Source of the DNA: Welwitschia mirabilis | Lineage: Eukaryota; Gnetophyta; Gnetopsida; Welwitschiales | Reading direction: 5' to 3' | Assembly (NCBI GenBank): GCA_051453625.1 | Contig: JBOZIK010000001.1 | Location: 176,409,358 to 176,473,357 of the forward strand | Length of the DNA stretch: 64,000 nucleotides | Shown: positions 24,785 through 37,195 of the stretch, one piece after another | Numbering within the stretch: position 1 is the stretch's first letter | Layout: each line of letters opens with the position of its first letter | Program-made: the position numbers and the translations under genes | The notes under the pieces: model-generated | The model's input: the letters and a program-made list of their open reading frames with translations, nothing else | Databases searched by the model: none | Told to the model about the DNA's origin: nothing

Positions 24785-27066
24785 ACATTATGGATGACTC
24801 TTTTGATGACATTATTGATGGAAGAAAGATGTTACTCGACATTTGTATAAGGCTATGTTGATGAAACTATAATCTATAAAAAGTAGAGTGCTTAAAACGA
24901 CAAGTTAAATGTTTCACGATAAATATCTTTAATGTATTATATTGTGATGATGAATTTTTTCTAGATAGGAACCTGATCATCAGCCTTCCATGTGAAGGTA
25001 GATATTAACAATGTTTAGTAAGGTAGCACATGTCATTTCTTGAGAGGGTAACAAATTTGTTTATATGTGTTACAGCTAAATCATATGGAGCATTTATCAA
25101 TTGGCACTAGTAAAAGCCCTCTCAAATGCACATATTTGATTCTAAAATGTATTTATAGAGGTTGTTCATTTCTTTAAGACTTTTCATGTCTTACCCAAGT
25201 TTGAAAATCAGTCAGCCCCCTAATATCTTAGTTTTTTTTTGATATGATGAAAAGCACTAATTTAAGCTTTTTCCTCTTACTAAAGAAAATATAAGTCGAA
25301 ATATGTATTGCAAATAATATGCTTATCTTAGTTGTACAAACTGAAAGCATCCAATAGTTTGCACTTAAACTAAAATAATAACTACAAATAAAAAAAGGAG
25401 TGTATAATACTCCAACTAAACAATAAAAGTAATTTAAATTGAAAGTAGAAGCATAAAAAATGAATATGTTACGGAATTATTGATCTCTATAGTGTATTCC
25501 AGAGAACACACATTCAGTGGAAAGATTTTACATTATGATATCCCTAAAAGAATAAGTATTAAAATGTGTAGTAGTGATGGGCTGGTATTCCTCTTTAGTA
25601 AATAAAAAACATCTTAGGAAATATAAGATAAAGTCCGAGATTGAAAAATTGATGAAAAAATGGGTATGTTATATTTTAGAGGGTCCTCTTTGAAAGGAAA
25701 CATGGTATGCTACTAAGATCTCATAAATAACTATTCAAATGTATTTTCATCATTAGAACATCCATAAAAGTTCTTGAAAGAGCTTGGAAGAGTAGGAGTT
25801 GAGGAACTATTAAATGAAGATTTAGGTAATTCATTTTCTCTAACTTTATGGATTTTTATCTAGAGAGACTTCCCAAGTGCAATACATACAAGATCCAACA
25901 TAACTCGAAAGTCTTTACTAATAATAAAAAAACTAAAAGGTTATGACTTATTTTTGGTTTCCTTTGCATGATAGTATGTTGTGATTCTCTTCACAGCATA
26001 AATCATTCTTTCCTCTTCATTGTAATACCTTTTAATTTTTCTTTAGATTCTTTTATAATGGTTTAAAGGAATTATAGAACTAATATTTAGGAAAAATTCT
26101 TCCTCACTTGCCTATTTTCCTCTTCCCACTATGTGCCTTGACATCTTAGTTAACATCTCTTTTAATTTCAGAAGTTAACTTACAAGTATTAACATAGAAA
26201 TTGTTAAAAGATATGATTATTTAACATGAACTCAATTAGAAATATATTTACATAATTTATCTTTATTTTCTTCTCGTAATTTAAGTAATGAAATTACGGT
26301 ACTTGTGGACCTATTCTTATTGAATGCTTATCCAGTATTGGGGTAGAATTACTTAAGTCCATTAAGTTCTTTTTTGTCTCTTATTGTTGCAATAGGAGTG
26401 AATATGCCTTACTTTCTCTTTCAACTCTACTAATTCTTTATTGTGTATGTGATAACAGAGGCTTTCTAATAATACTTAACTTCTTACAAGAACTAAGAAC
26501 TAGCTATGAAATAATAATAATTTATTTGTATACCTAAATAATAAAAAGTAGGAAGTATTAAAATTTTAGGAAAAAAAATTTATGACTTGTTTTACTCATT
26601 CATTGAAAAAGAACCTAATAGACAAAGTGAATTGTTAGGAATAAAGTATGAAATGAACAATTAAATTCTAGGCAAGAATGTATAAAAACATGATACAACC
26701 TTATATTTCTTTAATAGAATATTTAGTTTGATTTCAAGGAAATGAGAATTATACATCATCACAATTTGGAATTAAAAGTAGAAGTCATAGATTTAAAACA
26801 TCCATGGTGAAATACACTTTAATATTTGGTAACTGTAACTAGGAGACTAAGGTTAAGTCATGTTTGAAAGCATGCTAGGATTTTTTTATGTATTTTCAAA
26901 TTTTAAATCATGACTTCTTGACTTTATCTAAAATCCCAAACGTTCCATATAAAGATTCCTCCATAGGAAAATTCACATAAGAGACTAAAATTAAACCGCG
27001 ATATTAGTCAATTAAGGCAATCATAAACTTATAGAACATAATTTTTCAATATAAACCTTGAATAGA
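24785..27066. other. CACTA left interior, possible unrecognised captured exons
   Basis: This is CACTA-specific DNA. Two places look exon-like on the plus strand after pyrimidine-rich acceptor sites: ATGTGTTACAG before 25,076 (then LNHMEHLSIGTSKSPLKCTY) and TTTTAATTTCAG before 26,172. A protein-like frame occurs near 25,740-25,860 (NVFSSLEHP, then KFLKELGRVGVEELLNEDLG). I recognise no family, and neither transposase nor a known gene can be claimed. Confidence 0.3.
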
Positions 27067-27076
27067 NNNNNNNNNN
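27067..27076. other. Assembly gap (10 N)
   Basis: Ten N, close to the left edge of gypsy tandem G, so the true junction between CACTA and G may be hidden here. Confidence 0.95.
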
Positions 27077-27544
27077 TTACTACAAATTAAAAATTTGATG
27101 ATAAATATTTTATAGCAATATCATGTTGTTATGTAAGAAAATTTATCTACATAAGCCTCAACTTATCAAAACTTCTCTCTTGGCTAGACACTTTGAAATT
27201 ACATTGCTCAAAGTAGGCAAGTGGGTAATGTATCTAACATCCCCTTTTCATGGCAGCATTTGAAAGTAAGATTTCTTAGGAGCAATTCAAATTCATGTAT
27301 TTATTAATGTCAATGATATTTTAAAAAGAATAAAAATCCTTTAAATAACCAATAGGGTTAAACGTCATGAATTTCTAGGACCCTATAGTATTTGTGCTTG
27401 TCATATAGTAGAGAGATTAATTTTCCCTTTCTATACTTTTATCCATAATATATAATGGTTCTCAGATCATTAATACTTATTTCTTACATGAATACTAAAA
27501 TTAACATCCTATTATCATAAGAAGAGGAAATAATTATTTATTAA

Positions 27545-30480
27545 AAATCCTCCTCCATTTAGCCTTGAACTTAAGAAATTATTGCAAGGTCTAAAATATA
27601 TTTTTTTATTTGAAAATAAAACAAAATCCTTGAATATAAGTAACCTTCTCACTCCTCATCAAAAATCAAACTTGATCTCACTCTTAAGTTTAAAAGAAAA
27701 TGCCTTTGCTTGGACACATAGAGACTTAGCTGTCATTCCTCTTTTCATAGTTAAACACAAGATTTACCTTGCAGATAATGCTAAACCTATTAGGTAGCCC
27801 CATATAAGGCTTAACCTAGCCCTTAAAACAATTATTGAAGATGAAATCATTGAACTTATGGATTCCAAAATCATATATGCCATATCCAATAGTGAGTGGG
27901 TTAGTCCTCTAATAGTAGTTCCAAAGAAGGATGGAAAATGGAGAATGTGCATCGATTTTAGAAAAATTAATGAGGTCACTAAAAAATATCATTGCCCTTT
28001 ACCTTTTCTTGGTCAAGTACTTGATAGAATCTAAGGTCATGCCTAGTATTATTTTCTTAATGGGTATAGTGGCTATAATGAAATTTTTATAGCAAGTAAA
28101 GTCCAAGCTAAAATAACTTTCACCTCATCCTTTGGAATATTTGCTTTTAGATGAATGCCCTTTGGACTTTACAATGCCCCTGGAACCTTTCAATGAGCTA
28201 TGATGAGGATCTTTTTTGACATTATAGAGGACTCTATTGAAATATTTATGAATGACTTCTCCATTTTTGATAACACTTTTAAATAGATCATAGAGAGATT
28301 ATAGAAAGTTTTGGATCAATGCATAGAGAGTGGCTTACATTTGAGTTGGGAAAAGAGTTTTCTCCTTGCCAACCATGAGATTGCTTTAGGACATCAAATT
28401 TTGAAGGAAGGGATTAAGATGAACCCTAGAAAACTTGATATCATTAAAAACCTTAGCCCTCTAACTAATATTAAATAAGTTGGATCATTCCTTATTTATG
28501 CTAGTTTCTATCATTTTTTATTTGTAATTATGCTAAAATTTGTAAACAACTTCACTCCTTACTTGAAAACAATGCTAAAATTGATTGAAACGATTCATGT
28601 TAACTTATGTTTAAAACTCTTAAAAAATATTTTCTTTTAAACCTATTATCACAGGTCCCAATTATAATAAGAATTTTGAACTTATGTGTAATGCAAGCAA
28701 CATTGCTGTAGGTGAGGTTCTTGGCCAAAAATATGCAAATGATTTAAAGTCATATCCCATCTCAGTAAAACTTTATCCCAAGCCTAATCCAAATACACCA
28801 CTACTGAGAGAGAAATGATTGCCATTATTTTTTTTTAATCATATTTGACATTATTTTCTTAGCTTCCACAACAATGTTTACACAGATCATGTAGCCATCT
28901 ATTATCTTATAACTAAGAAAGATTCTAGTACCAGACTTATTAGGTGGACCCTTCTCATGTAAGAATTTAATCTCACTATCATTGATAAGGCTATAAAACA
29001 TAATACTATTGTAAAGATCATCTATCTTAACTATCTTGTTTTTATGATGAACCTCCCATAAATGACTCTTTTCTAGACAAATGACTCTTTGCCATTGAAC
29101 AAATGTATGCCATATCTTCTACTCATTAAACTTTTTGATATGCTGATATCATGAACTATCTTGTTACTCTAAAAACTCCTTAGCATTAAAATGATAATCA
29201 ACACAAATATTTTTTCCATTAAATTGATAATTATTAGTGGAATAAACCCCATCTTTATAGAAGATGAAAAGATAAAATCATTCATAAGTGTATGGCTAAG
29301 TGGGAAATCCTAGAGATCCTAAAACTTTAGCATGGTGAAGTACGTAGGAGATATTTTAGTGGTAAAAAGACCATCATGAAAATTCTTTACTCTGGTTTTT
29401 ATTGACCTATCCTTTTCAAAGATTCATTTGACTTTGCTAAAAGGTGTGATGTAAGTTGACATTATGGTAGTCTAACTTGTTCTTAAGATATGCTCCTCAA
29501 ACTTATACTTGAATATGAACCTTTTGATTATTGGAAAATTGACTTTGTAGGCCCAATTAAACTACCTTTTCATAACAAATATTATATGCTAGTAGCTATT
29601 AATTATGTTACTAAGTGTTTAAAAGTTGTTTCTACTTCTAAAAATAATGCGTGAACCATTTGTAATTTTTTTTGAACTCATATATTTCAAAATTTTGATT
29701 TTTTTATGAATCATCATTAGTGATTAAAGAACTCGTTTCATTAACCACCTTTTCTAAAAACTTCTTTTAGCCATTGGTATTAAACATAAAATTGCATGTG
29801 TTTATCGTCCTCAAACTAATGGCCAAGCTAAAAACACAAATAAAGAAATTAAAGAGATGCTTCAAAAATTATTCTTTGTTAATAAGAAAACTTGGTCCTC
29901 TAAACTTAATGAATTTTTTTGGGCTTACTTTACTACTTGGCATAACTCTCTAAGTTTCTCATCATATGAACTTATGTATGGAAAATTTTGTGTCTTACCA
30001 ATTTATGTTTGTTATAATTCCTATTAATCCACTTATAAACTTAACCTTATAGACTTGAATGAAAATTTTAGAACTCTATTAGCCCAACTTGACCATTTAG
30101 ATAAAAAAACATACCCATGCCTTACCTTGTCAACTCATTCATAAAGCTTAAGCCAAGTTCAAACATGATAAAAAGATTATTCATAAGTAATTTGAACCTA
30201 GTTAACTTGTCCTTTTATATAACACCCAAGTATACCTTTTAAAAAATAAGTTAACTTCTAAATTATTAGGTCCTTATCTTATTAAAAAAAGTACATTCAA
30301 ATGGCTTAGTTAAAATATTCAATCCAAACACTAAAGAAATTCAAAAAGTTAATGGATAAAGGTTAAACATTTATGAGTTATCTTCTAATAAAACCTTGAA
30401 CATGATAGAAGCACATATCTTAGAAGCTCCTCTTAATGAGGAGGACCTTCCTCTTGTCATTATCTAAATTCCTTCTTAAC
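27545..30480 (+). pseudogene. pol: G1 pol pseudogene (linker, RT, RNase H, integrase)
   Basis: The linker frame 27,582-27,797 reads GLKYIFLFENKT, then HKIYLADNAKPIR. RT follows in the same frame: SEWVSPLIVVPKKDGKWRMC (about 27,885-27,945), CIDFRKINEVTKKYHCPLPF, GYSGYNEIFIASKVQAK (about 28,065) and FGIFAFR, stop, MPFGLYNAPGTF. The catalytic box is FMND (28,246-28,257) instead of FMDD, a G-to-A loss. RT C-terminus: LSWEKSFLLANHE, GHQILKEGIKMNPRKLDIIK. RNase H lies about 28,640-29,060 (NFELMCNASNIAVGEVLGQK). Integrase lies about 29,300-30,170, including HKIACVYRPQTNGQAKNTNK (catalytic Glu is Lys) and YGKFCVLPIYV. The PLPF/GYSGYN signatures fit Athila/Tat. Stops are mostly decayed CAA/CAG. Confidence 0.9.
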
Positions 30481-32525
30481 TCATTCCTTTGGTAGACATC
30501 ATGTTATTACTTGAATATCTTAAACTTAATTTACGTATTTACTTTATGAAGTTTTTATTATTAATAATATTTAATTTGGTATTTTAACTGATAACATTGG
30601 CTTCATCCAATCTTAAGACATTCATATGTATATGAACTTCATTTTGAAGGAAGATGCCTTGATTATTTTATTCTCTTTCAATGGTATGAGTAATTAGTTT
30701 TTTTTTATGTTCTTCTTGTCAATCATCTTATTTTTTTAATTTTATCCTTACAAGTACTTGATCATGTAGAAAGTCACTATAAAATAAAGAAAGAAAGAAA
30801 TAAAGAAAAAAAAAGCAAGAAAAGCAAAGAAGATAGACTAGAAATAAAGACCATGCTCTTTTAGATATAAACTAACACATGATCCCCAGGATGTCCTACT
30901 GCAAGTGCATTAGGGAAAATTTTTCTAAGGAGGGCTTTTGGTAGTGCAATATAGTAGTTGTGGGAATTCTATTAGGGGATTAGTTGGCCATGCTGTGTGG
31001 GTTTTTACTCTTCTAAAAGTGGTTGCACTCCTCTAATCATAGTAGAATAAAATTGTACTTAGAGGCGACAAGATCTGTGATGTCCCTAGTATTATTAGAG
31101 GCATTGCTTATTTTCTAGACTAATTTTACTTATCTAGATGTTATACTTTTACATTATCACTTTAATTTTTCATATTCTAGTCTTTTTTTAAGATGATAGC
31201 TTGTAAGTTCCTATTTTAACAGCTTTTTATCTTATCATTCATTATTTGATAACATTAGACAAACTTAGCATTGTCATAATCATTGACTATTTTAGTTGTA
31301 CTTTATGCATTTAATATACTATCATGAATCTTTTATCAACTTATTATATGATTGTTACCAAGGAAATTTGTTAAGTTATAATTTTGGATGAGTACACAAT
31401 CTTCTTTATGTTTCTAGTTGTTCATTTGTTTTTCTTTGCTATTTTGTTAGATTTTTCAAAGTCATTTCCCATAAATTTTCAGCATAATATTATGGATCTA
31501 ATCATTTTATAGTTTCTTGTTGATGTTTTCTCATAATTTCTATAGAGGATTGTTGTTCTCTTTTTGACATGTTATTCTGATATGATGGGTTTCATTTCTT
31601 CTTTTCCATGAGTTTAGGTATATTTCAGAAGTTTTTAAGCATTGTTTTTTTTCTACTTAGTGCATTTTCTTCTTTTTCACAAATATATTCTTACCATCGT
31701 CATGTTTTTAAGGATAAATTTTTCACTTTCTACTTTCTTTCTACTTCTTCTACTACTTTTTGTATGCTTGTTTACTTTTAGACTTTTTTAAGTTTTTCCT
31801 TTCTTTCCAAACAACTTATCTAATGAATGTTGTCCCATGTCTGTCATCCCCATGTGGGATGAAACTCTTCCTTTTTCTTCTATGCAATATGAGATGTCTT
31901 ACTTCACCTATTAAAGAGAGGAAGATACTTTTCTGATTATTCTTTTGTGATTTTGAGAAAAAATTTTAAAATTAAAAGGATAATGTTTTGAACTTTTATG
32001 ATACATACCTATGATGAGTTGTTTGGATGAGATTTCTTATTACTTGAATAAAATTCATGGACTTTATCTTGTAGGAGCACAGTAGCATACTCTCAGAGTT
32101 TTTTTGTATCTATGTTTTAAATCATCTAAAGGAAGAAAAAATTACTGTATTTACTCTTGTACCTTTGCTCCTTGTTAATTATACTAATAAACTTACACGC
32201 ATCATTCTTTTGAGATTAGTACTACTTAAGTTTTTCACATTAGGTCAATATCACTATCCTACATTATGCATATACATTATTATTTTTTAAGCTATCTTTG
32301 TTATACTTTATTATTTTTGTATGTGTATGATATTCATTTATTCTATGGTAATGTATTTAAGTAGATGGATTAGGCAAATATCGGTTTTTGTATTAGTAAT
32401 TTGTTTTGGATGTTTATTTTTACATGATAAAATTGAACTCAAAATCACATTTTTCTAGCTACTATTTATCTTTGTCAAATTGGCTCACAATATACTTGAT
32501 TAGTTACTTTGTTAGGGATTGACAA
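30481..32525 (+). other. G1 3' untranslated region
   Basis: Non-coding; aligns with 36,571-38,536 in G2. It contains the conserved module and one hairpin motif (31,841-31,858, CTGTCATCCCCATGTGGG). Confidence 0.7.
30850..31110 (+). repeat. Conserved 3' untranslated module, G1 copy
   Basis: GTCCTACTGCAAGTGCATTA, AGGGGATTAGTTGGCCATGC and AAGATCTGTGATGTCCCTAG match the S, G2 and inverted M1 copies. Confidence 0.75.
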
Positions 32526-32542
32526 GGCTAAGTATGGGGCTA
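32526..32542 (+). other. Polypurine-tract region of G1
   Basis: GGCTAAGTATGGGGC followed by TA, then the LTR start TGTTAAGATGCC. It matches the sites before the S and G2 3' LTRs. Confidence 0.6.
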
Positions 32543-34068
32543 TGTTAAGATGCCAATTTGTAGGAATTTGATGGTATGTTTTAAGTACTTTTGCAGGACT
32601 TTTATATAGGTTTGGATACAATACTAATGATTATGAATAAATGATAGGATAATCACTAAAAAATTTGATTCCTAGCATATTTGGAGGTTTCTTAGCTTAT
32701 TCTGATACTTCATACTTTGAAAGAAGGATTTACTATGCAGAAGACTAGTTGCTATTTGAAATTGAAGATGAAGAATCCTATCATCCCTTTTATTATTTCC
32801 ATAATAGGTAGGACGACACTATTATGATATTAATTTATAGGAATTTGATGGTGTATTTGAGTGCTTTTGTAGGATATTTACACAGGTTTGGATGCAATAC
32901 TGATGATTATGATAGGATGATTAATGAAACATGTGATTCTTAGCATATTTGGAGGTTTATTAGGGTTATTCTGATACTACATATTTGGAAGAAGAATTCA
33001 TCATATAAAAGATTAACTTACCTTTGAGATTGGAAATAAGGAAGCCTGTCATCCCCTATGTCATCTCCATGTAAGGAAGGATAATAGAACTGCTCATATG
33101 GATAAAATCTATGGGGCTGATAGTAAGGAATGAAGTTGATTAAGTACCTTTTAATGAAGGGTGATGTCCCCTCTATCATCCTCACAATAGTTAAGGTGAC
33201 AGTTGCTTTTCTGTGGTTAGAAAGAATTATCTTTTTAATGGGGTCAATCAACCAATTAGGTTGTTAGGGTTTCTTTTTTAACTTCTAGGAGTGAGTTTCT
33301 AGAACCTCAATGTAAAACTATAAATACCCTTATCCTCCTTTATTTTTGATCATCTTTTATACCTGATATGATTATGATGGAAGATTAAAGGATAAGAGAT
33401 CCATCCAGTAGCTACAAAAAGGAGTTAGTGTTAGGCTGAGTCTCTTCCATTGAGGTACTGCTATTTTGTTGTAAGTGGATGTAAAGGTTTATTAAATTAA
33501 TACAATTATTCTTTAAAAAATACAATTACTCTTTTCATTCTTATTATATGTATGTCCCTTATTATTTAAGTTGGTTATAGTTAAGTGATAGTTCTGTGAT
33601 TTATTTAGATCATAAGGGTAACCTTTATTAAGATTGATTTTGATTAGTATTAGATTATATTGTTATTTCATTTTCATTTCTTATTACATTCCATATTCTA
33701 TTTGGTACACCTCATAATTCATGTTGGTTAGGAACTAGTTAAATACTATTCTTAATTGATCTAAATTATAGAGAATCTGGCTCTTGTGATAGAAGGATTA
33801 GGAACTAATAGAATTCATTCCATTTCCATTTGCATTTTATTTTTATTCACTTGCATTACATTTACTTTATTATTTACTTTTATTTATCATAAGATAAAAA
33901 GAACAAAACTATCTTGGAAATAAATTCTCAAACTCTTAACATAATGCCTTCATTGGGATTACGACATTTCGGTGAATTCTTGTTTATACTAGTATGTGTT
34001 TTTATGAAAGTTATTTGGTCCATAGGTTTACCTAAAAGAACTTTAAGATTTCATAAATTCACACCACA
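32543..34068 (+). repeat. G LTR1, with internal 277-bp tandem duplication
   Basis: Starts TGTTAAGATGCC and ends CA at 34,068. It is 1,526 bp against 1,252 bp for LTR2; the excess is a tandem duplication, with units 32,543-32,819 and 32,820-33,096. The first unit ends exactly after a hairpin motif (32,776-32,819) and is followed by a copy of the LTR start (TATTATGATATT for TGTTAAGATGCC). Further hairpin motifs lie at 33,044-33,085 and 33,165-33,202. TATA box ACTATAAATACC at 33,317. It is shared as 3' LTR of G1 and 5' LTR of G2. Confidence 0.85.
33317..33328 (+). promoter_or_regulatory. TATA box of G LTR1
   Basis: ACTATAAATACC, conserved as AATATAAATACC at about 46,292 in LTR2 and, inverted, at 9,246-9,230 in M1. 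Confidence 0.55.
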
Positions 34069-34073
34069 ATATT

Positions 34074-34092
34074 TTGGTGCCATTGCCAGGGA
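34074..34092 (+). other. Primer-binding site of G2 (tRNA-Asp type)
   Basis: TTGGTGCCATTGCCAGGGA lies six bases after the LTR end. It is the best-preserved primer site here and matches the complement of the tRNA-Asp 3' end, TGGCGCCGTTGCCGGGGA, at most positions. This supports the Athila/Tat assignment. Confidence 0.8.
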
Positions 34093-34239
34093 AGGCTGCG
34101 AGGAGCTGGAGAATTATCATTAACTAAATAAGTACCTTGAATCTATTATTCAGGTTATTTATTTGAATTAATGCTATATTTCTAGTTTTGCTTAAAGTAG
34201 GTTTATTTTTTGTAAAATTTTAATTTTCATAATTTTCTT

Positions 34240-34500
34240 TAGTAATCTTATCATTCTCTTTATCATCCCAATGAAATAGGGCATGACAATTCTAAAATTT
34301 CAAGATTTATTTTTGTTTTTGCCATTTTTCTTTTACTTATAGTTCGATAATAAAGTTACTGTCATTTCCTCTGTTGCCCCCATAACATATAGAATGATAA
34401 TTCATATCTTTTTCACATTTTGTAATTTTTATTTTTTTTCAATTTTAATAAACTATTATTTTATCTATCATTCTCATGAAAGTCTGGAAGATAGTTTAGT
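34240..34500 (+). repeat. Leader array of three hairpin motifs, G2
   Basis: Copies at about 34,249-34,290, 34,361-34,400 (core CTGTTGCCCCCATAACAT at 34,371) and 34,460-34,497, spaced about 100-110 bp with T-rich spacers. The arrangement after the primer site is the same as in S (17,100-17,360), although the elements are separate insertions. Confidence 0.65.
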
Positions 34501-34611
34501 TCTTTGTCGCTAGTAATTTTTCTTAGTTTTGTATTTTTGTTATTATGATCATCATCCTCCCTGTGATAAGGTAAATGACGGTATGCTATTTTTGATTTTA
34601 GTTTTCTATTT

Positions 34612-34711
34612 NNNNNNNNNNNNNNNNNNNNNNNNNNNNNNNNNNNNNNNNNNNNNNNNNNNNNNNNNNNNNNNNNNNNNNNNNNNNNNNNNNNNNNNNN
34701 NNNNNNNNNNN
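34612..34711. other. Assembly gap (100 N) in G2
   Basis: The leader stops at the gap and RNase H starts right after it, so gag, protease and RT of G2 are either deleted or unassembled here. The flanks are not duplicated. Confidence 0.95.
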
Positions 34712-36570
34712 TGCATTTGAAACTCTCAAAGAAAACATTTATTCTAAACCTATTATCACAAGTCTTGATTGGAGTAAAGGTTTTAAACTTCTGTGTAATG
34801 AAATCAACATTACTATAAGGGGTGTTCTTAGTTAAAAGTATGCAAACAGTTTTAAATTCATATCTTATCTTAGTAAAACTTTGTCCTGAACCCAATCCAA
34901 CTATACTACTACCAAGAGAGAAATCCTTTCCATTATCTTTTGCTTAGATCATCTTTGACATTATCTTCTTAACTTTCACATCAATATTAACACAGGTCAT
35001 GCAACCATTCGCTATCTTATAACCAAAAAATACCCTAGTACGATACTCATTAGGTGGCTTTTTCTCATGAAAGAATTTAATTTCATCATCACCGATAAGG
35101 CTGAAAAACATAATAGTGTTGTCGATCATCTATCTCAACTTTCTTACTCTCATGATGAACTTCCCATAGATGACTCTTTTTCAAATGGATAACTCTTTGT
35201 GGTTAGATAACTTTATGCTATTTCTTATACTTATCTCATTCCATAATATGCTAATATTGTGAACTGCCTTTTTACTATAAATACTCCTCATCATTGGAAC
35301 CATAACCAACATAAATATTTTTTCCATAGAATCCATTATTATGAATGGAATAAACCCCATGTTTATAGACATTGCAAGGATCAAATCATGTGTAAGAATG
35401 TACTTAAGTGGAAAATCTTAAAAATCCTAAAACTTTTCCATGATGGAATATGTGGGAAACACTTCAGTGACTAAAAGATTATCATTAAAATTTTTCATCT
35501 TGTTTTTTATTGGTATACTCTTTATAATAATTCGTATGACTTTTCTAGAAAGTGTGATGCATGTCAACATTATAGTAGCCTAACTTGGTCTCATGATATA
35601 TTCCTTAAATCTATACTTAAATGTGAACCTTTTGGTTATTGGGGAATTGACTTTGTAGGCCCTATTAGACCACGTTATGATGACAAAGATTATATCCTTG
35701 TAGCTATTGATTATGTTACTAAGTGGTTGGAAATTATTCCTACTACCAAAAATGATGTTTAAACTATTTGCTAGTTTGTTTGAACTCATATCTTTCAATG
35801 TTTTAGTTTTTCATGGATCATCATTAGCAATCAAGGAACTTATTTCATTAACCACCTTTTTCAAAAACTTATTTTATCCATTGGTATTAAACATAGAATT
35901 GCATGTGCTTATCACCTGCAAACTAATGGCCAAGCCAAAAATGCAAAAAGAGAAATTGAAAATATGCTCTAAAAATTAGTCTCTGTCAATAGGAAAACAT
36001 ATTCCTCTAAACTTAATGATGTTCTTTAGGCTTATTGTACTACTTGATGTAACTCTTTAGGTTTCTAACATATTAACTTGTATATAGAAAGGTTTGTTTC
36101 TTGCTAGTTGATGTTTGTTATAACTTCTATTAATCTATCCATCAACTTAACCTTCTAGACTTAGATGAAAATCCTAGAACTTGATTAGTCCAACTTGGCC
36201 ATTTAGATAAAAAATGTACTCATGCCTTACATCGTCAACTCATTCATAAAGCTTAAGCCAAGTTTTGACATGATAAAAAAAGTATTCATAAGCAATTTGA
36301 ATCTGGTAAACTTGTTCTTTTATATAACACTCAAGTACACCTTTTACACAACATGTTAACTTCTAAATAGTTAGGTCCTTATCTTATAAAAAACATACAT
36401 TCAAATGACCTAATTGAAATCTCCAATCTAAATACCAAAGAAATTCAAAAAGTTAATGGACAACGGTTAAAGCTTTATGAGTTATATTTTGATAAAACCT
36501 AAAACATAATAAAAGAACTTATTTTAGAAAGCCCTCTAAATGAGGAAGACCTTCCACTTGCCATTGTCTA
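34712..36570 (+). pseudogene. pol: G2 RNase H - integrase pseudogene
   Basis: Begins in RNase H (KPIITSLDWSKGFKLLCNE, about 34,750). Integrase follows: [20 protein letters not shown] (first catalytic Asp kept, about 35,640), [19 protein letters not shown], then FSWIIISNQGTYF (second catalytic Asp is Asn, about 35,830), GIKHRIACAYHLQTNGQAKN (catalytic Glu is Lys, about 35,930) and SINLTF near 36,145. The C-terminal KEIQKVNGQRLKLYELYF lies at about 36,440. It aligns with G1 29,000-30,450. Several stops and at least one frameshift make it inactive. Confidence 0.85.
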
Positions 36571-36890
36571 AATTCCTTCTTAACTCATTCCTTAGGTTAA
36601 CATCATGTTATCACTTGAATATCTTTAACTTGACTTATGTATTTACTTATGACGTTTCCATGATTAGTAATATTTTACTTGTGAATTTTAAATGATCAGA
36701 TTGGCTTAATCTAATCTTCAAACATTTGTATGTCTATGAACTTCACTTTAAAGAAAGATGCCTTGGTTCTTTTGTTCTCTTTTAATGGTGTGAATAATTA
36801 CTTATTTTTGCTTGTTCTTACTTTGTTACTTATCTCATTATTTCACTTTTATCTTATAAGTATTTGGTCATGTGGAATGTTATATATACT

Positions 36891-36918
36891 TAAATAATAA
36901 TAATAATAATAATAATAA
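36891..36918. repeat. (TAA)n microsatellite
   Basis: About nine TAA units in the G2 3' untranslated region; G1 has purine-rich GAAA repeats at the equivalent place (30,783-30,830). Confidence 0.85.
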
Positions 36919-36929
36919 GAAGGCAGAAA

Positions 36930-37195
36930 AAGAAATAACGATCATGCTCTTTCATGTTATATCTCAAACCATGGTCATCATGATGTCTTACGACTAGTAC
37001 CAAGGCAAATTTTCCTGAGAGGGACCTTTAGCAGTGTGATATGGTAGCTATGAAAAGTTCACTAAGGGGTTAGTTAGCGATGCTATATGAGTAATTCCTC
37101 TTCTAACAGTAATTGCACTTCCCTCATCATGGTAGAATAAAATTGTACTTTAAGGCTGCAAGATCAGTGATGTCCCTAGTGTCATGAGAGGCTAG
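36930..37195 (+). repeat. Conserved 3' untranslated module, G2 copy
   Basis: AGCAGTGTGATATGGTAGCT, AAGGGGTTAGTTAGCGATGC and AAGATCAGTGATGTCCCTAG align with the other three copies. Confidence 0.75.
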
